Source: an uncultured Chloroflexota bacterium (GTDB taxonomy: Bacteria; Chloroflexota; Chloroflexia; Chloroflexales; Roseiflexaceae). From it: a stretch of DNA of 55,087 bases. Of this stretch, positions 7,985 to 15,550 are shown piece by piece. Each line of letters opens with the position of its first letter. The first letter of the stretch is position 1. The stretch covers positions 1 to 55,087 of the forward strand of contig CALFIC010000018.1 of assembly GCA_937876225.1 (NCBI GenBank). The letters run 5' to 3'. Position numbers and translations under genes: made by a program. The notes under the pieces were generated by a model. The model was not told where the DNA came from. It searched no databases and saw only the letters and a program-made list of their open reading frames with translations.

Positions 7985-8836
7985 TTAGGGGAATACCAGT
8001 GGTTCGCCGTTGCCGTGTTGGTTGGTGGTCAAGGTATCGAAGGCCCCAATCACGCGGTATTTTTGGTAGCGTTGGTCGAGGAGCGTCTGGGTGGGGATGG
8101 CGCTAAGCTCTTCGATGCTATTCATGATGAGATCACCAACCTTGCGCACGGTGTTTTCGGGGTCGAGGTGGGCGCCCCCTTCGGGTTCGGGCACGATGGC
8201 ATCGACGATGCCCATTTCGTGCAGGTCTTGGGCGGTGATGCGCATGGTTTTGGCGGCATCGGCAGCTTTGGATGAATCACGCCACAAAATAGCGGCACTG
8301 GCTTCGGGGGCGGCCACCGAATAAATCGAATGTTCGAGCATGAAAATCCGGTCGGTGACGCCAATCGCCAACGCCCCACCCGAGCCACCTTCGCCGATGA
8401 CGAAGCTGACGAGGGGCGTGCGCAATTGTGCCATCACGAGGATGTTTTCGGCGATGGCGTTGCCTTGGCCCCGTGATTCAGATTCCATGCTGGGGTCGGC
8501 GCCGGGGGTGTCGATGAGACAAATCACCGGCAGGGAGAATTTTTCGGCGTGGTGAAAGAGTCGGAGCGCTTTGCGATAGCCGTCAGGTTTGGGCATACCA
8601 AAGTTACGCTTCATGTTTTCGCGGGTATCGCGGCCCTTTTGGTGACCCACAATCATCACCGAGCGCCCCATGATCCGTCCCACCCCGGCCACGATGGCGG
8701 CGTCGTCGGCAAATCGGCGGTCGCCGTGGAACTCAAAAAAATCATCGCACAAAATGCGCACATAATCGAGGGTGCGCGGGCGTTGTACATTGCGCGAAAT
8801 CTGGACTTTATCCCAAGCGGTCAACGCAGTCTTCAT
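7985..8836 (-). CDS. accA: acetyl-CoA carboxylase carboxyltransferase subunit alpha
   Basis: With AccD it forms the carboxyltransferase that moves the carboxyl group from biotin to acetyl-CoA, giving malonyl-CoA for fatty acid synthesis. The 283-residue product has the crotonase-type core: FFEFHGDRRFADD, GHQKGRDTRENMKRNFGM, LIDTPGADPS, and the oxyanion-hole segment GEGGSGGALAIGV. It is shorter than E. coli AccA (319), mainly at the N-terminus. It starts 9 nt after accD with GAGGAAT directly upstream, so expression is coupled. The biotin carboxylase and BCCP genes (accB, accC) are not in the window. Confidence 0.96.
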   Translation of the reverse strand: MKTALTAWDKVQISRNVQRPRTLDYVRILCDDFFEFHGDRRFADDAAIVAGVGRIMGRSVMIVGHQKGRDTRENMKRNFGMPKPDGYRKALRLFHHAEKFSLPVICLIDTPGADPSMESESRGQGNAIAENILVMAQLRTPLVSFVIGEGGSGGALAIGVTDRIFMLEHSIYSVAAPEASAAILWRDSSKAADAAKTMRITAQDLHEMGIVDAIVPEPEGGAHLDPENTVRKVGDLIMNSIEELSAIPTQTLLDQRYQKYRVIGAFDTLTTNQHGNGEPLVFP

Positions 8837-8845
8837 GGTTATTCC

Positions 8846-9730
8846 TCACACATCCGCGGCAATCGGTGCGGCGCTGGTGTCACGGGTCGTATAGAGGCGC
8901 AACAGGCGCGCAATGGTCAAGCGCATCTCGTTGCGGGGCACAATCATGTCGATCATGCCATGTTCGAGCAAAAACTCGGCGCTTTGGAAGTTGGCGGGGA
9001 GTTTTTGGCGAATGGTTTGCTCAATCACCCGCCGACCGGCAAAGCCGATACGGGCACCGGGCTCGGCAATGATGATGTCGGCTACCGAGGCATACGACGC
9101 CAACACGCCCCCGTAACAGGGGTCGGTCATGACGGCGATATGCGGCATACCGACGCTACCGAGGCGGGCGAGAGCCAGATTGACTTTGGGCAACTGCATC
9201 AACGAAATCACGCCTTCGTGCATACGGGCACCGCCAGAGGCATTGATGGTTAGCAAGGGCACGCGTAATTCGTAGGCCCGTTCGGCGGCACGGGCGATTT
9301 TTTCACCAAAGACACTGCCCATCGAGCCACCAATGAATTCGAATTCGGTAATGGTGACTTGGAGTGGTTGCCCCATCAGGCTGGCTTCGCCACCAATCAT
9401 GGCGTCGTACAAGCCGGTGTTGTGCTGGCTTTCGCGCAGTTTTTGGGCGTAATTGTCTTTGGGGGATACGAAATTGAGAGGGTCGAGCGGCGTAATATTG
9501 CCGTCGTGTTCGATAAAACTGTCGCTGTCAAATAAGCCCGTCCATTCGACGGCTCCGAGGCGCATGTGGTGACCACACCGACAGACTTTGAGGTTATCGC
9601 GGAGCTGTTTGACGTAGGTCAATTCACCACATGAAGGGCATTTGACCCACATATTGTCGGGAGTTTGTTGGTCGGGTGTCTGCTCACCAGGCGTAAATGC
9701 CTTTGGAGCACGACGAAAGAGTTCTTTCAT
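8846..9730 (-). CDS. accD: acetyl-CoA carboxylase carboxyltransferase subunit beta
   Basis: AccD is the beta subunit of the carboxyltransferase. The 294-residue product has an N-terminal zinc ribbon (C31PSC34 ... C50RC52GHH) and the crotonase core with GGSMGSVFGEKI, NASGGARMHEG and DPCYGGVLAS. The second half of the ribbon reads C-x-C instead of the usual C-x-x-C (E. coli CPKC). The ATG at 9730 is preferred over a TTG at 9754, because AAGG lies 9 nt upstream and the family start MKELF fits. An extended -10 (TGGTATAAT) lies about 35 nt upstream. It is the first gene of accD-accA-prmC. Confidence 0.95.
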   Translation of the reverse strand: MKELFRRAPKAFTPGEQTPDQQTPDNMWVKCPSCGELTYVKQLRDNLKVCRCGHHMRLGAVEWTGLFDSDSFIEHDGNITPLDPLNFVSPKDNYAQKLRESQHNTGLYDAMIGGEASLMGQPLQVTITEFEFIGGSMGSVFGEKIARAAERAYELRVPLLTINASGGARMHEGVISLMQLPKVNLALARLGSVGMPHIAVMTDPCYGGVLASYASVADIIIAEPGARIGFAGRRVIEQTIRQKLPANFQSAEFLLEHGMIDMIVPRNEMRLTIARLLRLYTTRDTSAAPIAADV

Positions 9731-9765
9731 CGTTCTTTGCCTTACATCATCCAAATATCTTGGGC

Positions 9766-9774
9766 ATTATACCA
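9766..9774 (-). promoter_or_regulatory. extended -10 promoter of accD operon
   Basis: The minus strand reads TGGTATAAT, 35 nt before the accD ATG. A TTGCAA lies 15 bp upstream as a weak -35. Confidence 0.65.
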
Positions 9775-9823
9775 CAATGTATGTGATTGCAATGGTTTTG
9801 TCATTTATGCTGCAACAAAATGT

Positions 9824-9869
9824 GCAGACGCAGTAGAGACGCAGCCGGCTGCGTCTCTACTGCGTCTGC
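9824..9869. repeat. perfect 46-bp palindrome upstream of PPK2
   Basis: Two exact 23-nt arms with no loop (arm core GTAGAGACGCAGCC) lie between divergent accD and PPK2, directly upstream of the PPK2 -10 element at 9875. It resembles the interspersed GTAGAGACGnnn palindromes common in cyanobacteria and some Chloroflexota. Confidence 0.9.
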
Positions 9870-9871
9870 CA

Positions 9872-9880
9872 TGGTATGAT
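9872..9880 (+). promoter_or_regulatory. extended -10 promoter of PPK2
   Basis: TGGTATGAT lies 33 nt before the ATG. Its -35 region would fall inside the 46-bp palindrome, so cruciform formation or protein binding there could affect transcription. Confidence 0.5.
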
Positions 9881-9913
9881 ACAAGACACATATTACAAAA
9901 AAGGTGCCACACT

Positions 9914-10759
9914 ATGGCGTATCAACTCGACCGTTTCGATGATAAAACTCCTTCATTGGCTGATACGTCGGCTATTGGGGATCGTGCGGTCAACAAAGAA
10001 GATGGCAAACTCATCGCCGCACAGCTGATGGCGGATATCAGTGAACTACAGGCACTAATGATGGGCGCTGGCTCACATCGCGTGCTCCTCGTGTTGCAAG
10101 GGATTGATGCGAGTGGCAAAGATGGTGTGGTACGCTTTGTGGTGAGCCAAGGTGATCCACTCAATGTCAATGTCCACCCCTTCAAAATGCCGACGCCGAA
10201 TGAATTAGCCCATGACTTTTTGTGGCGGGTGCACGCAGCGGTGCCGCCCCGTGGCTACATGGGGATTTTTAATCGCTCACACTACGAAGACGTGGTCGCA
10301 GCCTATGTACGGGGCACAATTACTGATACTATTCGTAAACAGCGCTTTGCACATATCCGGCACTTCGAAGAATTGCTCCACGACGATGGCACTATCATCA
10401 TCAAATGTTTTTTGCATATTGATGCCACCGAGCAAGAAGCCCGCTTGTTATCACGGGAACAAGCCCTCGATACTGCGTGGAAGCTGGCAGCGGAGGATTG
10501 GCGCGACCGCACCTTGTTACCCGAATACCTCGATGCCTATGATCATGCCATGCGTGAGACAAGTCATGAATATGCGCCATGGTATGTGGTGCCGGCTAAC
10601 CGCAAATGGTACCGCAATTTGGTGATTGCTGATTTGATACAAAAACATATGAGCCCCTACCGGCAACAATGGAGTAATGCGTTGCAGACGATCCAACGTG
10701 ATCGTATTGCCGCCATCCAACGGGTGCGTGCCGGCATGAACCAGGAGCAAAATCCATGA
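9914..10759 (+). CDS. ppk2: polyphosphate kinase 2 family (polyP:nucleotide phosphotransferase)
   Basis: PPK2 enzymes transfer phosphate between polyphosphate and nucleotides (AMP, ADP or GDP). The 281-residue single-domain product has Walker A GIDASGKDG (63-71), the second motif FNRSHYED, and a lid with the usual basic residues, ending with APWYVVPANRKWYRN. Its length and motif spacing fit class I/III rather than the tandem-domain class II. Characterised class III members from Chloroflexota phosphorylate both AMP and ADP, so an ADP/AMP role is plausible. The ATG at 9914 is chosen because the family N-terminus starts there. An upstream extension to 9665 would run back over the palindrome and the accD start. 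It overlaps the next gene by 4 bp. Confidence 0.92.
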   Translation: MAYQLDRFDDKTPSLADTSAIGDRAVNKEDGKLIAAQLMADISELQALMMGAGSHRVLLVLQGIDASGKDGVVRFVVSQGDPLNVNVHPFKMPTPNELAHDFLWRVHAAVPPRGYMGIFNRSHYEDVVAAYVRGTITDTIRKQRFAHIRHFEELLHDDGTIIIKCFLHIDATEQEARLLSREQALDTAWKLAAEDWRDRTLLPEYLDAYDHAMRETSHEYAPWYVVPANRKWYRNLVIADLIQKHMSPYRQQWSNALQTIQRDRIAAIQRVRAGMNQEQNP

Positions 10760-11169
10760 TTGATGTGACATTGGCACGATCCTTGGTGTCGGCTGGGTTG
10801 CGTTGGCAACCGGCCAACGGCGACTGGTTTTGTTTGTTCGATGAAGGTGAAGCGTGGTTAATCGCCCCTGGGGCAATTGAGCTGGGGCAGATTGATGGCG
10901 CACCGGTATTGATGTTCCATGGCGCCAGTGAATGGGCCCTCGACACGGTGTGGGCCGGTGAAGCCTTGTGGCTGCCGAATGCCAGTCAATTGCAACACGC
11001 CTTGATGGGCTATCTTGGTGCCAATGGTACCATTACCCTCGATGTGACGGCCACGGGTAGTCGCTGTCGGGCAACGTTTGCGGATTGGCGTTACGAGGCC
11101 TCGGCTGTCAATGTCGAAGATGCGTATGGCGCAGTGTTGTTGGCCGTACTCCAAAATGTGCGTGGCTGA
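10756..11169 (+). CDS. hypothetical protein coupled to PPK2
   Basis: I do not recognise the family. The 137-residue acidic, Trp-rich protein (MIDVTLARSLVSAGLRWQPA...) has no signal peptide or membrane segment. It starts in an ATGA overlap with the PPK2 stop, so the two are translationally coupled. It ends 11 nt before a strong terminator hairpin, so the pair forms a complete two-gene operon. A function near polyphosphate metabolism is only inferred from position. Confidence 0.75.
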   Translation: MIDVTLARSLVSAGLRWQPANGDWFCLFDEGEAWLIAPGAIELGQIDGAPVLMFHGASEWALDTVWAGEALWLPNASQLQHALMGYLGANGTITLDVTATGSRCRATFADWRYEASAVNVEDAYGAVLLAVLQNVRG

Positions 11170-11180
11170 TAACGATGCCT

Positions 11181-11218
11181 AAATCCCCCTATCTGCTCAT
11201 GCAGATAGGGGGATTTTT
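11181..11218 (+). terminator. rho-independent terminator of the PPK2 operon
   Basis: A 16-bp perfect stem (AAATCCCCCTATCTGC) with loop TCAT is followed by T residues. The A-run on the other arm lets it also serve the convergent gene ending at 11234. Confidence 0.88.
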
Positions 11219-11233
11219 GTGGGACTCAATCAG

Positions 11234-12418
11234 TTAAATGGTCAACGGGTCAAGCGCCCGGATAGTATTGGCAATCAAACGAGCCGTTTGTTCGATCAGG
11301 GCTGGATTGACTGATTCGATGACGTCGTTGCGTGACCCTTGCAGGGGTACCTTGCCGTGCTGGTCGAGGCAGGCGATGCTGATGGTACGCCGTTTGGCGC
11401 GGGTTAGTGGGCGCACGAGCGATGCAAATGCGGCAATACTCGGTTCTGCTTGAACGCCGAGGGTGGCTTCGGTGACTAATTCGATGAGTAACGAGTCGGC
11501 ACTGCGGTGGCGTTCACCTTCATCGCGCAAAATATAGCTCAGTGTGCCGCGGCCGATGCCTTCGAGCCCAATGAAAAAGGTGGCATTGTTGTCGAAGGGG
11601 TAGCGTTTGATGAGCTCGGTGATGCCGGCGCCGGTGGTGCCGCCACCGAGCCCTACCGCCCAGATTTCGGTGTGGGACAAGCGACCTACATCTTCGACGG
11701 CGGTCACCATAGCGGCCAACGAACCGGCATAGCTGACGGCGCCGCGGGAATGCGCTTGACTGCGTACCCACAGCTCGGCGATGGCGGCGATGAGCAAGTA
11801 AACGGCAGGGATGAGCAAAAAAACAAAGCGGAGCAAGACGGGAATATGTAACGGCGCAAATAGTTCGATGCTCATCAAGGTGAGTAATGCCGTAGTCGCA
11901 CCTACCCGCGATTGATTGCTTCCGAGTGGATCGCTCGGCTGATGCGAATCAAGTGGGGCGAGGATGACGACCCGGCGAGTCGGCAGATTGAGGGCGGGTT
12001 GGGTGCCAATCACATTTTGGCTTTCGCGGTCATGATGCCCTAGTTGCATGATGCGGGGTGAGGTGCTGAGGAGTGCCACTACAAGTGTTACTACGGCACA
12101 GGCAAAGGCATACGCATAACTGATTGGCCACAATAGTGCCACCCCGACTGCCAATATGGCCACGAGTAAGGCACTACTCCCAGAGACGGGACTGGTTTTG
12201 AAGGGGTCAGTCCAGACTTGCATACCGGCGCGCCGTAAGCGACTCCCCACAAATACCGCAGTTTGCGCTTCGGCAAGTGAGGTGACAGGTCGTGGCCCGA
12301 TTTCTTCGGCGATTTTGCGCACTACATCAAACGGATCTTCGCGATGCCGGAGTACCGGCACCGCGAATTCCACTGTATTGAGGGGCATCGTCGAATAATT
12401 GGGATCGTGTGACATCAT
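11234..12418 (-). CDS. M28-like membrane protein with degenerate metal site
   Basis: The 394-residue protein has the plan of an M28 (aminopeptidase-like) domain interrupted by about four hydrophobic segments (about residues 80-118 and 205-240). The N-terminal IAEEIGPRPVTSLAEAQ and the strand RRVVILAPLDSHQ resemble M28 proteins. Where family members carry the zinc ligands, GADDN-type and EE motifs, this protein reads SNQSRVGATTALL and GLGGGTTGAG, so the metal site appears lost. I infer a non-catalytic relative anchored in the membrane. The ATG at 12418 lacks a clear ribosome-binding site and could be replaced by 12388. It stands alone, between a terminator and the secreted protein gene. Confidence 0.6.
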   Translation of the reverse strand: MMSHDPNYSTMPLNTVEFAVPVLRHREDPFDVVRKIAEEIGPRPVTSLAEAQTAVFVGSRLRRAGMQVWTDPFKTSPVSGSSALLVAILAVGVALLWPISYAYAFACAVVTLVVALLSTSPRIMQLGHHDRESQNVIGTQPALNLPTRRVVILAPLDSHQPSDPLGSNQSRVGATTALLTLMSIELFAPLHIPVLLRFVFLLIPAVYLLIAAIAELWVRSQAHSRGAVSYAGSLAAMVTAVEDVGRLSHTEIWAVGLGGGTTGAGITELIKRYPFDNNATFFIGLEGIGRGTLSYILRDEGERHRSADSLLIELVTEATLGVQAEPSIAAFASLVRPLTRAKRRTISIACLDQHGKVPLQGSRNDVIESVNPALIEQTARLIANTIRALDPLTI

Positions 12419-12458
12419 AGCGTTATGGTTGTTTCACTGCAATTTCGGGCAGATTTGT

Positions 12459-14771
12459 TTAATTCGTTGGCTCAGTACCATAGCGCCAGCGGTAGTAGTG
12501 CCGGCCCACGTTGCCTTGTTCGACTTGCCACCCCGCGGGGTTGTTGGGGACGTAGGTCAGGACACGGCGTTCGAATGGTTGCACCAACACCCATTGCTCT
12601 ACGCCTGCAATGGTGGCACGAGTCCAATAGGCTTCGCTAATGGGATAGCCCATGGTATAAATCCAGTCCATCACCCGCCCTTGGGTGGTGCGTCCATTGA
12701 CATAAATCACATCATCTTTGGTGAGGTATGTGAAAAACACTTGTGGGATGTTGTGTCCTGTTTCGGGGATGTATTTGGCAATGGTGGCAGCCGCTACGCC
12801 GCTGTCGTTGAAGGGCACCACACTGCCATCACGCATGATGCGTTGATCAACAGTCATTGCGGTACGGTCGCTACTGCGGGTATTGATGATATTGGCAAAG
12901 CTGGCATACGTCGGTCCGACGGCATCACCGGGGTCACCGGCCAACGGCACATCACTCGATTCGCGGTTGATGAATTCGTTGTTGCCGACCTGCATATTAC
13001 CGCTAATCAGCTCACGTACTAGCAACCCACTCGTCACAAACCATGGACTCTGACGATTGGCATTGGGATTGTTGATTTCCATGCGCCCTTTGTCAAAATA
13101 CTGGACTTGACGGAGGCCACCGCTCATCTGCAGATAGCCTTCGGCCCGGGCCATCAACCCGGTCGGACCCCACAACCAGCTACGGGTGACTTGTTGACGG
13201 GCAATCGGACGATCACTACGATTCCACACCAATTCAAAGGCTTTATCAATAAAACTCTTGAGTGGGCCGTTGAATAATTCCCGACTATCTTGCATATTGG
13301 CGCGAATAAATACCGCTTGGGTTGCTTGGGGGATGGTCGGGGTAGCGCCAAGGAACAAGTTGGGGGTGGGCGATGGTGTGGGGGTTCCAGTGATGCCTAC
13401 TCCTTGACTGCTGCCGCTCGTCCGACCGCAGGAGGTAGTCCCAGGGAGACACAATTCGTTCACCAAGTCATATTTGATGTCGGCAGAGCCGATATCGCCG
13501 GTATTTTTGACTTGTAAAAAATAGAAACCGTCTGCAGTGGGTTGAAAGCGGATTTGCGAGTCAAATGAGGTGCCATCAACATTGTCATTAGTCGCAATGA
13601 ACGACACGCCATCGCGATCAAACAACGTCATAACCGTATCGGTGCCGGCTAATTGACTATTGATGGTGCCACCCAAATAGTTGCGCGTGTCGGTGTAAAG
13701 GTAATATGTATTATTCGCCTTCGCAAAAAACATCACCCAATCCGCATCGCCAGTGGGGCACAAGCGATGATCGTTTTGGCGTTGATTCGACAAAATCAGC
13801 CGAGCTTGCTCGGGCAAGCCATCGGGCTCATATTTGTCGGTACAGACGCCGCTGTTGATGGGGGCAAAGCCACCATAGCTTTTGTTGGTGATTTTGAACG
13901 AATAGGTGCCGGCCGTCGAACCACCATAACCGGTGGCATCACGGATGCGAAGATAATAGACGCCATCCATGGGGGCTCGGTAATCGGGGATTTGCGGGTT
14001 GATATTGCTCGAATTGGCCGAATTATGCTCGTAAAAATCATCATTGACGGCGACCAAGCGGAAGAGCGGGTCGTACAACTCCATGATGAGGTCTAAGCCA
14101 GGGTCTGATTGGGTGACTTCTATGTTATAGACTTTGTCGCGGTTCAGTGCAAGCGCATAGGCGTCGACGTCACCAGCCTTACAAATGCCTTGGTTGTAGG
14201 TGATATCGGGTACTACGACCATCGCCCCTTGCAGACTGCTGCCAGGGTCATTGTCGGTGTTACAAAACCCTGATGCCACACTGGTGGCAGTAGCCACGGC
14301 GGTAGCGGTGGCGCTGGGGGCGGGCCCGATGTTGAATTGCAGTACGACACTGGAAGGACTCGGTGTCGTATCGGCAACGGTGATTGTATTACATGAGCTA
14401 TTGGTTACCGTGGCAGCTGCCACAATTTGAATTTGATAGATTTTTGAGGCACCTGACGGAATGTCTGCGCTACCGGTATTGATGACAGTGCTATTTACGC
14501 CCGGACATAATGTCCCTGTTACTGACACTCCTACTGATGATAATGTCGCTGCACCGCTATTGGTGACTTTGACATAAACACTCATGCTACTCCCTGCCAA
14601 CAAGCGTGGATTCCCCGAATTGGCTGGATCATATGTATTGCCGTTAGAATCTACTTGAATAACATTTGTCGCCGCATGCGCAATCCCATATTGACTGATA
14701 AACCCAACGCCACATACTGCCACAATAATTAATACATGCAACCAGCGCAATGAGTGTATTTTGGTATTCAT
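12459..14771 (-). CDS. secreted multidomain protein with PPC-type domains and a Chloroflexota C-terminal domain
   Basis: A 770-residue exported protein. It begins MNTKIHSLRWLH followed by a hydrophobic core and AHA-ATN, a convincing signal peptide (cleavage near 33). Next come a CARDB/DUF11-like beta domain (about 40-150), a short Ala/Thr linker, and two pre-peptidase C-terminal-like beta domains marked by DGVYYLRIRDATGYGG and ADGFYFLQVKNTG (about 175-480). A Thr/Pro linker then leads to a C-terminal domain (about 530-770) with GRVMDWIYTMGYPISEAYWT and GNVGRHYYRWRYG, a motif set I associate with Chloroflexota surface proteins. No catalytic site is recognisable. The ATG at 14771 is chosen for the signal peptide, with AGGGAA upstream and a TGGTATAAT promoter at 14833-14841. 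Confidence 0.82.
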   Translation of the reverse strand: MNTKIHSLRWLHVLIIVAVCGVGFISQYGIAHAATNVIQVDSNGNTYDPANSGNPRLLAGSSMSVYVKVTNSGAATLSSVGVSVTGTLCPGVNSTVINTGSADIPSGASKIYQIQIVAAATVTNSSCNTITVADTTPSPSSVVLQFNIGPAPSATATAVATATSVASGFCNTDNDPGSSLQGAMVVVPDITYNQGICKAGDVDAYALALNRDKVYNIEVTQSDPGLDLIMELYDPLFRLVAVNDDFYEHNSANSSNINPQIPDYRAPMDGVYYLRIRDATGYGGSTAGTYSFKITNKSYGGFAPINSGVCTDKYEPDGLPEQARLILSNQRQNDHRLCPTGDADWVMFFAKANNTYYLYTDTRNYLGGTINSQLAGTDTVMTLFDRDGVSFIATNDNVDGTSFDSQIRFQPTADGFYFLQVKNTGDIGSADIKYDLVNELCLPGTTSCGRTSGSSQGVGITGTPTPSPTPNLFLGATPTIPQATQAVFIRANMQDSRELFNGPLKSFIDKAFELVWNRSDRPIARQQVTRSWLWGPTGLMARAEGYLQMSGGLRQVQYFDKGRMEINNPNANRQSPWFVTSGLLVRELISGNMQVGNNEFINRESSDVPLAGDPGDAVGPTYASFANIINTRSSDRTAMTVDQRIMRDGSVVPFNDSGVAAATIAKYIPETGHNIPQVFFTYLTKDDVIYVNGRTTQGRVMDWIYTMGYPISEAYWTRATIAGVEQWVLVQPFERRVLTYVPNNPAGWQVEQGNVGRHYYRWRYGTEPTN

Positions 14772-14832
14772 AATAGAGCTATTCCCTACGTTGGTAGAAA
14801 CAACGCGAAACATAAAACGTGAAACTGCGGGT

Positions 14833-14841
14833 ATTATACCA
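14833..14841 (-). promoter_or_regulatory. extended -10 promoter of the secreted protein
   Basis: The minus strand reads TGGTATAAT, about 62 nt before the ATG at 14771. No good -35 is present. Confidence 0.55.
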
Positions 14842-14885
14842 TAGACAATATTTACGATATTCAACGATTGTATGGAAGGTCTGTA

Positions 14886-15458
14886 ATGTTTAGCGATAGT
14901 ATGTGGCAATTAATCCGCTTGTTTTGGGTCTTTACCAAGGTTGCATTGTTGTCGTGGGGCGGTGGTCCGGCCTCGATGGCCTTGATGCAACGCATGTCAG
15001 TTGCCGAAGGCTGGAACTCCCCCGCCGAATTTGCCGATGCCTTGGCCATCGGCAATGCCTTGCCCGGCCCAATCGCTCCCCAAGTAGCCGCCTATGTGGG
15101 CTACAAAGTCGCCGGCTTGGCTGGTGCGATTGCGGCCGTATTGGGTACCGTCGGCCCCACCACGATTTTGATGTTGGTGATGATTGTTATTTTCTTTCAA
15201 ATCAAAGACTCCCCTAGCGTAGCCGCTATGCTCAAAGCCGTACGTCCCGTGGTGGTGGGTTTGTTGTTGTGGACCACTATCGATATTGGGCGTTCAGTGT
15301 TTTGGAAGCAAGGGATGCAACTCGGGGATTTGTGGAGTCGTTGGGATGGGCTGGTGATTGCCTTGGTTACCTTTGTGATTTTGTCGTTCACCAAAGTCAA
15401 CCCCGCCGTGGTGGTGGGGGGCGCGGCCATCTTGGGTTGGTTCGTGTATCGACGATAG
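14886..15458 (+). CDS. chrA: chromate transporter, single CHR domain
   Basis: The 190-residue membrane protein has one CHR domain: FWVFTKVALLSWGGGPASMALM at the N-terminus and ALAIGNALPGPIAPQVAAYVGYKVAG, the conserved family core. Five to six membrane segments follow. Short CHR proteins usually occur as adjacent pairs that form one transporter of opposite topology; here no partner gene is present. The substrate may not be chromate. The ATG at 14886 follows GGAAGG. The gene is divergent from the secreted protein gene and ends before a shared terminator. Confidence 0.88.
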   Translation: MFSDSMWQLIRLFWVFTKVALLSWGGGPASMALMQRMSVAEGWNSPAEFADALAIGNALPGPIAPQVAAYVGYKVAGLAGAIAAVLGTVGPTTILMLVMIVIFFQIKDSPSVAAMLKAVRPVVVGLLLWTTIDIGRSVFWKQGMQLGDLWSRWDGLVIALVTFVILSFTKVNPAVVVGGAAILGWFVYRR

Positions 15459-15502
15459 GTTTGCGGTATGCCGCAAACAACACTTCACGTGGTGGTAATA
15501 AA

Positions 15503-15545
15503 AAATCCCCTGTTGTGCGTATCGTGTACGCACAACAGGGGATTT
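15503..15545. terminator. bidirectional terminator between chrA and the DHS-like gene
   Basis: An 18-bp perfect stem (AAATCCCCTGTTGTGCGT and its complement) with a 7-nt loop lies between the convergent genes. The A-run on the left gives a T-tract for the minus-strand transcript. Confidence 0.88.
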
Positions 15546-15550
15546 GTGGT

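Noticed and set aside
7105..8106. A long plus-strand open frame (333 codons) across the prmC-accA region
   Set aside because: It lies opposite prmC and accA, whose motifs and coupling are clear. Its translation has no family pattern.
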